Below are positions 34,091 through 46,293 of a DNA stretch of 64,000 nt, piece by piece (positions within the stretch are counted from its first letter, which is position 1; the number at the start of each line of letters is the position of its first letter). A program made the translations under genes and the position numbers. The DNA comes from Coprinellus micaceus (lineage: Eukaryota; Basidiomycota; Agaricomycetes; Agaricales; Psathyrellaceae): assembly GCA_951394405.1 (NCBI GenBank), contig OX596335.1:2418001-2482000 (forward strand), written 5' to 3'. The notes beneath the pieces were generated by a model. The model searched no databases, was not told the origin of the DNA, and saw only the letters and a list, made by a program, of their open reading frames with translations.

Positions 34091-36371
34091 TCAGCTCACT
34101 ACTCCTGCTGGTACATTCGCATCGGTCTCATACAAGGGTCGCAGCTGCTCGCAGGTTACAAATATATCGTTGTCGATCTCAACCTTCGTAGCTCCTTTGA
34201 AGGCATCCGGGCACGTAAACGGGAACTTGGGTTTGGCGCCAACAGGCCCTTGTACGTCTGGATCGCCGCCACCACCACCTGGCAATTCGTCATCGTCACT
34301 CCCGCTGCCTTCGATCACAGAAAGAGTCTTCGCCCTGCTGGAAGTAGGTGCCTTCACAAGGGAAGAAGGTTGGTTATAAAACCAGATCGGCTTCTTTTGG
34401 TATCCTGGAAGTTGCTTTTCAAGGAAAGACTTATACTTTCCTTGGGGATCTCCGTAGGCTGCTGCAACCGCGGCGACGTGAGGAACCAAGTCGTCCATGG
34501 TTTCACCTTTGGGATCAACTACTAGGGCATAATCTAAGGCCGTTTGTATGGTGGCTCCGTACTTGGACTTGGCTGTCCAAAAATCCTGACCGAGGGCGTC
34601 GCCGAGCTTGGCGTTCATCTGGTCCAACACACCACACCACATTATCAGCAACAATGACCTCAGGGCCGCGGTTTCAGGAAACTCACAATCAGGGCTTCAA
34701 GGTTAAACGCTCGGTAATGCACAGGCTTTGCGCGAATGCCTTCGAATGGCTGCTCCCCAGAGGCCGCAACCTGGTCGCGGAACGCACCCTTGAAGAAATG
34801 CTGCAAGACTGCAGTGGCCCCCTGTTTGTCCCCGGCGTAGTACTTTGACGCTGCGAGTTGAGCGACATAGAAAGTAGCATGGTTACTAAATTCGTTAGAA
34901 TCGGCCCCTTCGTTGGAAACCGAAGCACTCACTTTGGTCGGGTGGCCGTAACTCCGCCAATCTTGCTGTCTTCAAGCCACCGAGCGTATTCCTGTACCCA
35001 GCGGCGCATGTCCTGGTCCTTGGCACCGTTCCACTCTGAACTGCCACCGCTTTTCAAAATGAGAATACCGTTGATAACCTTCACGAGGCCTCTAATATCC
35101 AAGATGCCCGTGAATGTACCACTCTGATGCTCTGGGCCAGGACCGCGAACCATTTGTCCGAAGTTGACATTGGGATTCATCTTGCTGTCAGGGTTGAGGA
35201 AAAACGTGTCGATAGCCTTGACGACTCCTTGAGAGTACTTCACATTTCTGTTCGTCGCGAACGCAATTGAACCGTAAAGGGCGAACTGGCCGACGCTATT
35301 GATTGCCCCAGGTCCATTGAGGGACCGTACATCGGGGTTTACTTTGCCATCTCGCCCAACATATGGGCAGGCAGTCCACGCTGGAGGTGAACTCAGCGTA
35401 GCGCCCCAATGCGAAGAGGAGGAATTAAACGTACTTGCGCTGGGAGCCAAGCTTGTAGTAGGCGATGGTGTGCATGCAGTCTTCGTAGGTTTAGCGACGG
35501 CACCTGCGGGAGCCTCCGTAGCGCTCTGGCTTACTGTCGCACTCAAGCCTTCGTTGTTGGTGGTAGGAACGGGGGCCACTGCCAAAGGCGTGGACTCTCC
35601 TCTGGTTCTAGTAGGCTTACTCCTTGTGGTGCTCTTAGCAGAACCTTCCGGCGCAGCAATAAACTCGTTGCGCCTCTCGTTATAGCGACGTCGGACTTTG
35701 CGCATGCGACCGTGACGACGGTGGGCTGCGCGGCGGGGGCGGTCAGAGCGGGGCTGAGCAGCTGCGGGCAAGGCTTGTCGGTCGCTACCGTACTCTGCGC
35801 CCTCTAATCCCGATGCTTCCTCTGAGCTTTGATTCGGAGCAGGTCCATCGCGGTCGATGTTCTTGACTTTGGCTCGTGCCGGTGTTGTGCACCACCGACA
35901 GTCTGGCCAGTGGCTACGGAGGACGGAGGTGAACGGACGGATATGCACATGCGAAAAATTATAAAGCTTACTACGGTGCCCAGCTCATATAGTCGTGAGC
36001 ATCCTCGTTGGGGGGAAGAACTGATTTGTCGTTGGCCACGCCTGAAAAGAAGGTTCAATGATAGGAAGGCCCCCCAGTTGTCAAACGGTTCGACTCACTC
36101 CACGGACCTTTCCCAAGGAGTTGGTCTGCCCCGCGGATGATCGAATCCAACGCCTGCCCAGTGACGGACCCCGACGTAGACTCTGAATGCCTGGCTTCCT
36201 GCACTATATACCCTACGCTGACCCAGTCGCTGCCATCGCCTGGCACACTGTTTTGAGCCCAATGGCCTGAATAGGAGATGCAGACCAACTCACCTAACGC
36301 GAAGAACACATTGTTGACCAGAAACCAGAGGAGTAGGAGGGCGCTATGCCAACCTACCAGAGACGACATTC
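34091..36371 (-). CDS. Secreted alginate-lyase-domain protein
   Basis: Starts at ATG 36371 with a signal sequence (LLLLWFLVNNVFFALG). An alginate-lyase-type alpha/alpha toroid follows (PF05426-like). The first part has QLLGKGPWS, then across an intron the ANDKS..LPPNEDAHDYMSW motif and PDCRWC. A disordered insertion of about 160 residues comes next, including a strongly basic stretch (RPRRAAHRRHGRMRKVRRRY) and a Ser/Thr/Pro-rich stalk. The toroid resumes with WTACPYVGRDGKVNPD, FALYGSIAFATN, FTGILDIRGLVKVINGI, RWVQEYARWLEDS, NHATFYVAQLAASKYYAGD, EQPFEGIRAKPVHYRAFNL and ALDYALVVDP. The C terminus is acidic then ends GVVS. Fungi rarely meet alginate, so the true polysaccharide is unknown; an acidic cell-wall or bacterial polymer is possible. 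Confidence 0.72.
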
Positions 36372-36756
36372 CACGATCCAGCCGCTCGGCCAAACACGCC
36401 TAGGAGCAGACTTGAAGAGACGACGACGGCGAGCTGGGGTCTACTGGTTTCTCCTGAAGCTCTTCAATTTTGAAGGCTTTCATTGTAGCTGATGGCCCGA
36501 GTCCAAAGTCTTGATGGTGGTGCAGCGCAGGGATCAGAAATCTGGCGCCAATCCAATGATCTTCGCTCGCCGTTGTGGACGATGTCGGGACTAGCCAATT
36601 GCGGGGTGGGCGTTTAAAATCCGGGGAAGTGCGTGGCGACTACAACCACCGAACGTCCTAATACCCCCAGGTTTGATGGGGCATCGTCCTCAAATACGAG
36701 CCAGGATGCAGCGCAAAGTCAGTTTACTTCCCTCCACCTCATTGTGTTCTGATACA
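36372..36756. promoter_or_regulatory. Divergent promoter region, alginate-lyase-like / acyl-CoA ligase
   Basis: This 385-bp region lies between start codons on opposite strands. It is the only place for both promoters. No gene is seen, and I find no strong consensus element. Confidence 0.4.
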
Positions 36757-39185
36757 ATGTCCCCCAGCATCCGGTTCACCCCCACCGCCGCGAGTATCCC
36801 TCCCCAGGGCGCGCGTTTGTCTCGCAAAGCGCTCTGGGGCGTGCCAGTCAACTATACCCCACTCGTACGTGTCGGCGAGTCTTCATGAAGGCGCACATAC
36901 TCATATGAATGGACGCAGAACCCACTGAGTTTCATTCTTCGAGGAGCTTTCATCTATCCCGGCAAGGTTGCGCTCGTTCACCCCAACGTACCTTCACCTG
37001 TGACTTATACCTTCTCTGTCTGGTACGATTCAACGTGCTGGTCGAAGGCCTCACAACACGCCTAACGTAGTATTCAGGGCTCAGAGGGTTCAGAACCTTG
37101 CATACGCACTGATTAAAGCTGGAATCCAACCAGGAGAACGCGTCGCAGTGATTGCCCCTAACAAGTGAGCTTATCCTCTCGTACGACGCACACCTCGCAA
37201 TCTGACAGCGATATCCAGTCCCCTCATCGCAGGTACTCCGCCTCTTCCTGTCGTCACACCCAATTCTCCTTAACATTTTACCCCTAGATGCCCTTCAGGG
37301 TGTCCTTGCTGCGCGAGCAGTGTGTTGCCCTATCAATACCCGCCTGAAACCCCATGAGGTCCAATACATCCTGGAACACAGCGGCGCCAAGCTCATTCTC
37401 GTTGACCATGAGTACAAGCACCTCGTGGGGAACGTAAAGACCCAGGTGATCGTGTCCAATGACACGGGAAGGGAGGGCGACCCGTACGAGGGCTTCCTGA
37501 CGGAAGGCCGGTCTTTCAGCCAGGAGAAGGGGTGGCCCGGTTTGGAAACTGAGTCCGACGAGAACGCTGCCGCGATGCTTTGCTACACCTCAGGCACCAC
37601 TGGACGAGTAGGTGGATGATACTCAGTTGGCCTTCTTCGCATGATTGAACGTTCACTCAGCCCAAAGGTGTGATAACAACGCTCAGGGGGTCGTATTTGG
37701 CTGCAATTGCGAACGCATTCGAGGGACAGTGCGTGTACCTTTAGCACACCCGGGTCTGATGTCTCACTCCCAACCTTCCAGGATTTCCAAGGACTCGACC
37801 TATCTCTGGTACATGAAACCCAGTTCTAAGCCGGCCGGGTCATTTCTCATCCGTTGCCAGGATTCTACCCATGTTCCACGCCGCTGGATGGACATACCCG
37901 TGGTCTTGCACGTTTGCGTTCGCGACGCAGGTAAGAGCCCCTCTCATTTTCCGCATACAAAGCACCCGAAAGACGAATGCCATACTAGATTACTCTTCGC
38001 ACTGTCGACTATACCCAGATCTGGAACCACCTTCTTCACTCGGGCGTTACGCACTACTGCGGTGCTCCGACCGTCCAGGTACGCCTCCCAGAGAGCAAAG
38101 GAACCCCTTGCCTTTCCCCAGCTGACAGCGGTTTCAGATCGGCATCGTCAACGATCCCAGCGCACGGAAGCTCGACAGACCAATAGTTGCCGTTATTGGT
38201 TAGACTTTCGTTTATCACCTCAAGGAAACATTGGTCTCGGCTGACCTGGCCCTCTAGCTGGCGCGGCTCCTACACCCCACCTGATCGGTGAGCTTGAGAA
38301 AACTGGTATCAAGCCTGTGCATGTTTATGGCTTGACGTGGGTACACACCCAATCGATTTGGTAGTATTTCTGATGCTGGTGTGTTTTTGTAGGGAGACCT
38401 ACGGTCCGTTTACACGATGCTACGACCAAGAGAGCTGGGCGTCGCTTTCGCTTGATGAGCGTGCGAGGTTTATGGCTCGCCAGGGTCATGCCTTCGCTAC
38501 GGCGGAGGAGGTACGCGTAGTCGACTATGGGGAGGGCAGCGACGTCCCCCGAGACGTTCCTGCAGATGGCAAGACCCTCGGTGAGATTGTCACGAGAGGT
38601 AATATCGTCATGAAAGAGGTTAATACGCTCCTGCTTCCCTCCAGCTGCTTTCATTGACTAACCGCGATCCTCTCCTCCGTCAGTACTTGGACGATCCTGA
38701 AGCTACAAAGAAGTCGTTCCGCGGAGGAAACTTCAACTCAGGAGACCTCGCAGTGATGCACCCCGACGGCTCCATCTCCGTCATGGATAGGAGCAAGGAC
38801 ATCATCATCTCTGGTGGTGAAAACGCCTCGAGCCTGGCAATCGAACAAGAGCTCGCCAGCCATCCTCACGTTCTCGAAGTCAGCGTCATCGCTCGTTCGC
38901 ACGTCAAGTGGGGAGAGCGGCCGATGGCCTTCGTGATTCTCCACCCACAACATACGACGGCCTGGAAAGGCAGGCACCATGAGTTCGCTGCTGACCTCAA
39001 GGCGCATGCGAAGAGCAGGCTGCCGGGCTTTGCGTGTCCCGAATGGGTCGAGATTGTACCTGAGCTCCCTGTAAGTCGTCCTGAACACCGTATCTCCCGT
39101 TCGTTCTGACAAGAGATCTGGGCAGAAAACGTCCACGGGTAAGATCCTCAAGACCGAACTCCGCAAAGTTGTCGCCAAATTGTAA
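36757..39185 (+). CDS. AMP-dependent acyl-CoA ligase (acyl-activating enzyme)
   Basis: An adenylate-forming enzyme that activates a carboxylic acid through an acyl-AMP. Motifs in order: ERVAVIAPNNPLIADA, the P-loop LCYTSGTTGRPKGVITT, LPMFHAAGWTYPW, HYCGAPTVQIGI, GAAPTPHLIGELEK, the adenine motif VYGLTETYGP, GNFNSGDLAVMHPDGSISVM (ATP-binding Asp), DRSKDIIISGGENASSLAIE, and the catalytic Lys in KTSTGKILKTELR near the end. This order is that of the medium-chain/4-coumarate-CoA-like fungal ligases. At least ten short introns are needed. One exon is only 14 nt (37219-37232), and the exon starting near 37991 (ITLRTVDYTQIWNH) lies between 5' and 3' introns. ATG 36757 (MSPSIRFTPTAASIPP) is the likely start. 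Exact substrate unknown. Confidence 0.86.
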
Positions 39186-39711
39186 CAATATACCACCCAT
39201 TTTTCTTTGCTCATCTCGTTTGGACGTGAAATTTTGAAACGTTGGTTTTCATGAAGACCAGTTGTAGTAGTAATAAATATTGCGATGTACTGTAGGTACT
39301 AACGCGTGTTGTATACAGATAGCTTGTATTTCAATAAACATCGTACGGAGGTCGAGGAAGGAGCTTGGATACACAGAAAACGATTATCGAGTGTATGATA
39401 ACACGGTAACGGGAGGAAAGCCATGGCCGTTTGGCGAAGCCCAGCAATCGATTGGTGCGGAAATACATAGGAAGATGACCAAAGCAAAACGGAAACAAAG
39501 AGAATATCAATCAACAAGCTTAGCTACTGAGGAGTGGAAGTAATGTTTAGCGTGGTTGGTCGGGCGTAGTGGTACGTGCGTGCGCACAATCATGAGGAGA
39601 TATATAGAGGGAGGGGGTAGATCCAGTGGTGCAAAAATAGTGCTTAGCGGGGGTGATTTATGGGAAGGAGAAAATGAGTAGGTTGAAGGACTGTCCCCGT
39701 CGGCTGGTTTG
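39186..39711. terminator. Convergent 3' region with AATAAA
   Basis: This 526-bp gap separates two converging genes. AATAAA occurs at about 39272-39277, some 90 bp past the ligase stop, as expected for a polyadenylation signal. The rest contains no gene I can support. Confidence 0.45.
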
Positions 39712-42700
39712 TCATGATGTTGTCGTCGCACTGGGTGCGAGTTTGAGAATGCGGAACGAGCCTGCATTCCGCTCGCAGACGTAAAGCTCGTCTTCCTTCC
39801 TCCCGACGTAGAAAACCTCATCCTGAGGATCAAGCTCTGGCTCTCCTGATGTTGAATCCGCCTTCCCATGTCCTTTGCCTGAGTTTCCGGTATTCGGCCG
39901 TTTGCTCGTGAGATGACTCGCAAACCCACTTCCCTTGTGCTTGTGCGTAAGGGCGCTCAACGGGGCCGGGTTTGCCTGGATTGGCGTGCCGATCTTCCAA
40001 ACGAACGGCGGTCGCCTGTTCATCTGAGCCGATGGTGCGGCGTAGTGCGGCAACACTGTTCGGGACTCGTCTGCAGGCCTCAGAAGAGCATCACGGAAGT
40101 CAACAGCCTCCAAGCCTCCCTGCCTCATGGCAACAAGCACAGACCTATCCTCCACATCGAAGGCCTCCAGCCGCCGGATGTCTCCCAAGCCCGAACCAGA
40201 TTTGGTATCGTCAGTGTCCTCCTCAGAACTCCAGAAGAAGCGGCCCTTGAGGACAGATCGCCCACGAGAGTCGACAATTGCTGTGCTGTGGCCGCCCCTC
40301 GAAGAGAAAAAGAGAGCGGGAGGACCAAAGTGGCGAGGTTGAGCCAACAGAGAGATAGGCGCCAGCAGTGGTTTTTGGCCGTCCTCAGAAAGAGCGGAAA
40401 GGTTGGGAGTGGGGGGAGGAAGGAGAGGTGGAGAGCGGAAGGGTTGGGTAGGGTCTATACACTGCAGTCGGAGCTCCTTGAGAAGGGTGAAACCCTCCTC
40501 CTCTTCCCGCCGGACGGGAAGGTCAGGAGGAAGTAGACCATCCTTGTACCACGCTTGCATCAGCGATGCTTTCCAAGGACCTAAAGAGTTTCAGCAATGG
40601 AACAATATGACATATAAGGTTGAGTTCACCATGTACGACACCTTTGGGGTCGCGATAGAACCACCTCGAAGGTGCGGAGGGTGTGGGGACCGGTAAGCCG
40701 GGGGGCGAGAATTGGATTGCCGCGACTTCTGGAGTTGAGGTTGAGGTGATATCACCGTCGTCCTGTTCAGTTTCATGCTCGGCGCGATATTGGAGGAAAG
40801 ATGGGTATGTCGGGGGTATGATATACTCGTCAGCAATTGATGCCAAAGGGAACTTGGGAGCAAACGGTAACTGCTGGAAAGTGGTATAAGGCCCAGTCTG
40901 CGAGCTAGCAACTGCCAAGAGTTCTTCAGGATGCGCAATAGATAGAGTTGGGACTGGGTCTGTCGGTGTACTCGGCGGCTCGGGCTGCGAGCTTGGATGA
41001 TCAGCAGCGACAAGCGTCGGTGAACTGGGAGCAGAAGATTGCGTTTGTCCATCACCTGTTGCAACAACGTTGGAACCAACTGAAACTGTCACGCCGATGT
41101 TGACATTGTCGTCTTCTGCATTGTCCCCGTCGTTCTGGGTAATAGCCGTCTCCGATCCTGCGACACCGCGAGCTTCTCTTGCTCTGCGGCGAGCGGCACG
41201 CCTCTCCGCACGACCGATCCTGACCTCTCGTACACGAACTGTTGCAGGTTCCAAACCGAACACGTTCTGCGCGAAGACAAGGAAGACTTCGACTAGGTCG
41301 TCACCTTGCAGCTGTAACTCCAGCGACCGCGGAGAGTCTGGAAGGATGAACGTCCTTGACAGCCCCAGAGCCGTGCGGTATGTGCCAGCGAAAAGTTCGA
41401 CCTTTTCTCCGTTATCACCACAAAGAATGGCGAGGAAGCTGAGATCACGTTAGTTCAAGCCCGAAATGATTGTGGCGGTCTTATCGCACCTCTTCTTTGC
41501 AGTTTCCACTGCTTTGATCAGAAGTGCGTTTTTAGTCCCAGGCAACTTCACGTACTCCAACTTCGGTGGAGGGGCTACGACCATCATGGGCGTAGGGGCC
41601 GTCTTGGAGGTCTCAGAATCGGACAGATGGCCAGGAAGCGTGTTACGGTCTTCAGAGCGTCTCGCTTGACCGAATGCGTGAGTGAAAATTCGTGGTAGAA
41701 ATCGTGAAGATCTAGAAGTCTGTGGATGTGCAGGAGCGTTTTCGACGGGTAGGGAGTGTAGAGATGCTGGCTGGAATGCAGAGTGTGGAGGGAGTTCGTA
41801 GGGTGCGGTGGACGTGACGCTGGGCTGTGAACGGTTGGAACGGAACGAGTATGACCTGGTAAACCGATGCGGAGATCGCTCTGTCGCAGGGGCTGTTTGT
41901 GGAGGCTCGGGCTGGGGTTCAGGGGATGGAGCCGCTGAGCCACTGAGCAATACAGACCATCGTCGCCTACGACGCCGAGAAGTAGATGTTGCATCCTCCT
42001 GGCGGGGATTAGACCGACTGGAATCCGGTGTGCCAGGTCTCGGAGAAACGCCATCAACGCTGACCTGAGATGGCGAGAGTAAAATAGGACGCTGCGGCTG
42101 ACTTGTGCCAGGAGGAGGTAGCTCTGGGAGCCTGCTTTCCATAAGAGCTTGAGCGAGACTGATCGTTCCATCGGCATCATCCTCGTCGTCATCCTCTGGG
42201 ACCGGGGTATTGGCTTCCGGGAGACCTTCGCGAGGGTGTGTTGATGAAGGAGAGTGGGCCAACGCTTGCCGAAGTGTCAGCAAGGTCGGTACAGGGGAGG
42301 GTTCTGGCGGAGGAACACTGGGAGTTGACGTGGCAATGCTAAGGTCGAGATTCGAAGGTCGATTGCGCCGCAATGTGCCAGATCTGTTCCGGGCGTGCGT
42401 TGGTGAGGCCTGAGCGACTAGGGGCTGCATAGCACTCTGTTGAGAAACACGATTGGCCGATAAAGACGCGCTAGTTCTCTCGTCCAAGGCTTGACTTCCA
42501 CTGGAGCCAGCTGCAACAATGTTAATGGCTTCGTCATCGCTAGATTCCGCCCAGTCAGCCTTGGCGCCACCTTCTCCATCGCGAGAACGCTCTCTCACAG
42601 GGAGAGCAACGCCAGACAAAACATTGTTCACAGACGAGTTTCGCCCATGGGAGCGGCTTCGAAGGGATGTAGTCGACGGTCGACGGGGTATAGGGGCTTG

Positions 42701-44072
42701 AAGGGGTTCTGGCTCCTCGGGATGCACGTATGGGGGCGGTTGGCCAGATGGCTCCGGTTGACTTGTCATGGGCTTGGGAGTGGATACAGAACGGCCCTTT
42801 CTGTTCGGCGGCCCGGATACAGGGGGGCGCGGGATGAGAGGAACAGGCGGAGAAGGAGGGACGTGTGCTGCCTGGAGAGGGCCATAGGAAGACTTACGGA
42901 ACAAGCCCTTCCGGTCCTCCCCTGGAGGTGGGGTCGAAAGGCTTGGTTTCCGCGTCTTTTCTCCAGAATCGCTCCGTAGGTCTATCGCATCGACACTCCT
43001 AATCGTCGCGTATTTCTTCTGCTGTTCACGCCGAACCCGATCACGCTCTCTCTTCACCTCCATCTCGATTCGCCATTCAATCGCCTTCTTAACTTCTTCT
43101 AGTGCATAGACCCGCACTCCATCCCTCCTGCCAGCTATGGCGACTAGGACACCACGCTGTTCCATCACAACCACGCTCTTGAAGTTGACGCGACGAACCA
43201 ACGCATACGGTTGAGGTGCCGGTGGAGAAACCAACGGAAGCACATCGAGGCCTTGAGCATGGCACAAAAGTAGGTAGTGTGGCGCTAAGAATGCTCCGCT
43301 GGTTGGCGGGGCAGAAAAGTGAGAGGGTGAAAGGTCAGAGGTAAGCAACGACAAAGAAAGGCCGAGTTCGTTCAGGGAGGGTGGAGGGAGAGGTGGTGGT
43401 GGGGTGCCAGGACGAGCAGGGGGTGGAGACCCAGGGCGAGACCCAGACTCGGATACACGAGCTGAATTCGGTTGGGTATGCGGGGCGGGAGGAGCTGCTT
43501 CGGGTATAGGCTCCCTTGGGGTGCCAGAACCAGGTTCTCGACGATTCATAAAATTGGTGAAAAAGCCCGAGAGTCGGTTGGCCGAACGTCCCTAGAGATG
43601 AAACTCAGAACGCGTAACGAGCAAATACGATTTGACATACCTCAATTGTGGACCTCCGTGAGGCCCTGCGCTGTTGAGAATTGACACTCGGTTCCTGCAG
43701 GGTCTGGCTTCGTGAGGGTGAAGGTGAGGGCGGTGGGCGATGGGCCAGCGCCGACGGTGGCGGGGATGGCATTGGCGAATGTGGTTCCTGAATCATGGGG
43801 ACTGGCGACTCTGTCATCCGAGGTGCTGGCATCGAGTGCACACTCCCCACGTCGGACAGGCGGTCGTTGAGAGTCGCAATTGGCGGCCCTCTGCTGGATT
43901 CGGCAACGACGGGCACATCTTTGGCGGGCTCTGGTCCGAATGTCGGCGATTCGTCCACAATTTTGTTCACGACGGCGACCTCCTCGATCTTTTTCGATGT
44001 GGAGTCGTCGTGTGCGACGAGAATGCCATGGGTATCGCTGGAGCTGGCATTTCCGTCCTCGTCTGGGGTCAT
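39712..44072 (-). CDS. Very large CNH-domain protein with an embedded GYF domain
   Basis: Starts at ATG 44072 (TPDEDGNASSSD) with a long disordered N terminus. A CNH/citron-homology block follows (HYLLLCHAQGLDVLPLVSP, RRVNFKSVVVMEQRGVLVAI, RRDGVRVYALEEVKKAIEWR). About 500 Ser/Pro-rich residues come next, then CNH-like strands resume (NALLIKAVETAKKRSFLAIL, KVELFAGTYRTALGLSRTFI, LVEVFLVFAQNVFGLEPATV). A GYF adaptor domain comes after (SRWFYRDPKGVVHGPWKASL..MQAWYKDGLLPPDLPVRR), normally a binder of proline-rich peptides. The end returns to beta-propeller-like sequence (RGGHSTAIVDSRGR, RSVLVAMRQGGLEAVDFRDA, VFYVGRKEDELYVCERN). Introns are near 43593-43640, 41435-41490 and 40579-40631. A scaffold role in signalling or RNA metabolism is possible but unproven. 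Confidence 0.78.
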
Positions 44073-44238
44073 GGCGGGACGGTTGGGGGCGGGCAAGCGG
44101 GGGGAAGAGCGTCGGGGATGCTCTGGGCGGTGTGGGGCGGTTCAGATGCAATGCATAGGGAATGTGGGGAATAGGGAGGAGGACCAGCGGTGGGGAGGAA
44201 CTTGAAAAGCAGGTGGACAGACCAGTGCCTGAGCTGAT

Positions 44239-44245
44239 TATATAA
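44239..44245 (+). promoter_or_regulatory. TATA box of the D-2-hydroxyacid dehydrogenase gene
   Basis: TATATAA lies 53 bp before the ATG at 44298, within the 225-bp region shared with the divergent CNH-GYF gene. Confidence 0.4.
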
Positions 44246-44297
44246 CACACTTGCGGTGCCTTTTTATCCCTCCCACCCTCAGCCTCCACCAGGTACA

Positions 44298-46147
44298 ATG
44301 CTTCGAGCTCGTTTCGCAACAGCCTGCAGAGCCCACACGTCTCTTCCGCTCTCCATCCAATATGCTCGCTACGCGTCCACCAGTCTCAACTCAGTTGGCC
44401 CGGAAGACGTTGCCCACTTCTCCAAAATTCTCCCCCCAACATCCATTCTCTCCTCGCTCTCCTCGACGCCAGCAACAGTAGATGAGCTCGACCAGTTCAA
44501 CTCGGATTGGATTGGTCGTTTCAAGGGCCACTCTACCACCGTTTTGAAGCCCAAGACCACTGAGGAGGTCAGCCGAATCGTTAAATGGTGCAACGCCCGC
44601 AAAATCGGCATCTGTCCTCAAGGCGGAAACACGGGTCTCGTTGGAGGAAGCGTTCCTGTTAAGGACGAACTCATTCTTAACCTCGCGAACATGAACAAAG
44701 TGCGGTCGTTTGACCCAGTTTCCGGTCACTTCATCTCCTCACCCTGATACTGTCCTCGTTCTGAGACTTGACCCCAGGAATTCTCGTCGCGGACGCAGGA
44801 TGCATTCTGCAGAATCTCACCGACTACGTTGCCCCGCATCACCATATCATGCCCATCGACCTGGGGGCGAAGGGAAGGTGCGGCCTCACAACATCCCGCT
44901 TGGTTTGCTAACCGACCTGTGGCTTCAGCTGCCAGATTGGTGGAAATGTGTCTACTAATGCCGGAGGTCTGCGCTTGCTCCGCTATGGCTCGCTTCATGG
45001 CACTGTTCTCGGCCTCGAAGTCGTCTTGCCAGACGGCACCGTCCTCGACCAGCTGACCACCCTGAGGAAGGACAATACTGGTACGTCCCCCTTGTCGAGT
45101 TCCTTCGGCCGCGAAAACTGAACCCGACCAGGCTACGACATCAAGCAGCTGTTCATCGGCGCCGAAGGCACCCTTGGTATTGTCACTGGTGTTTCGATAC
45201 TCACGCCACCAGCGCCTCAAGCATCTAGCAATGTTATTCTCGCCCTTCCAACTTTCAAGAACGTCCTCCCGCTCTATCAAACCGTCAAACGTGAATTGTC
45301 AGAGATTCTGTCAGCGTTTGAGTTTATTGATCGTACTGCCTATGATCTTGCTGTCAAGCATGGTCAAGGGCGTGCGCTCACTGAGGAAGAGATTGACGGT
45401 GCTGAATGTTTCGTGCTAGTTGAGACCAGTGGCGGACGTCGGGAGCACGATGAAGAGGTCGGATTCATTTCCTCGTCCCATTGACCCGACTAACCTTGCG
45501 GTATTTAAATTAGAAACTTAATGGTCTCCTGGAAAACCTGCTTACCGCTGACGAACCTCTCATTAACACCGGCGTTCTCTCCCAGACCCCTCATCAATTC
45601 GTTTCCCTGTGGGCCCTTCGCGAGGGTGTCACAGAAGCAGTGTCGAAGGAGGGGAAAGCCTACAAGTACGACATCTCTATCCCCTTGTCAACCTTTGAAG
45701 ACGTTGTCAATGGCACTCGGGAGCACCTCCGCAGGAAAGGACTTCTTCATGAGAAGGCTGTCAAGGCTGTCCTAGGGTATGGCCATGTTGGCGATGGTAA
45801 TTCTGGGATGCATATGCCGTGAATTGTATTGCTGACCAGCCTTGTGACAGGGAACTTACATCTGAACATTGTTGCAGACGCTTTCCTACCCGAGATACAG
45901 GATGCTCTGGAGCCTTACATCTACGAGGTCGTTCGTAAGTAGTCCCCATCTAGTGTGCACGTACAGCTGCCTGACTTTGTGAACAGAATCTCTCCGCGGC
46001 TCTGTCTCGGCAGAACATGGTATCGGTGCGATGAAGACCCACGCGCTGCCGTACTCCAAGAGCCAGGTTAGCATCGGCCTCATGAAGAAGATCAAGGACG
46101 TCTTCGACCCCAATGGGATCATGAACCCAGGAAAAGTTCTCGAGTGA
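44298..46147 (+). CDS. Mitochondrial FAD D-2-hydroxyacid dehydrogenase (D-lactate/D-2-hydroxyglutarate type)
   Basis: A VAO/PCMH-type FAD enzyme similar to yeast Dld2/Dld3 and animal D2HGDH, oxidising D-lactate or D-2-hydroxyglutarate. The N terminus is Arg-rich without acidic residues ([15 protein letters not shown]), fitting a mitochondrial presequence. The PCMH fold shows [54 protein letters not shown] and GTLGIVTG. The C-terminal cap has [22 protein letters not shown] (metal-site His), AEHGIGAMK and the final [13 protein letters not shown]. Introns near 44727-44779, 44878-44928, 45082-45132, 45457-45513, 45799-45850 and 45936-45986 are needed. The second dehydrogenase here, at the window start, acts on the L-series; the two need not be connected. 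Confidence 0.87.
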
Positions 46148-46293
46148 ACGTGCCCACCATTTGGGTTGTAGCATCGATACCATGTATCTATCTTATCAAT
46201 TAATTGGTTTATTGTCGTACCTCAAATCTTGGATTATTCTTCCACACCTCTCGAGGCGATATTTGTCCTTGCTTTGCCCAACCTGTGTCACGC

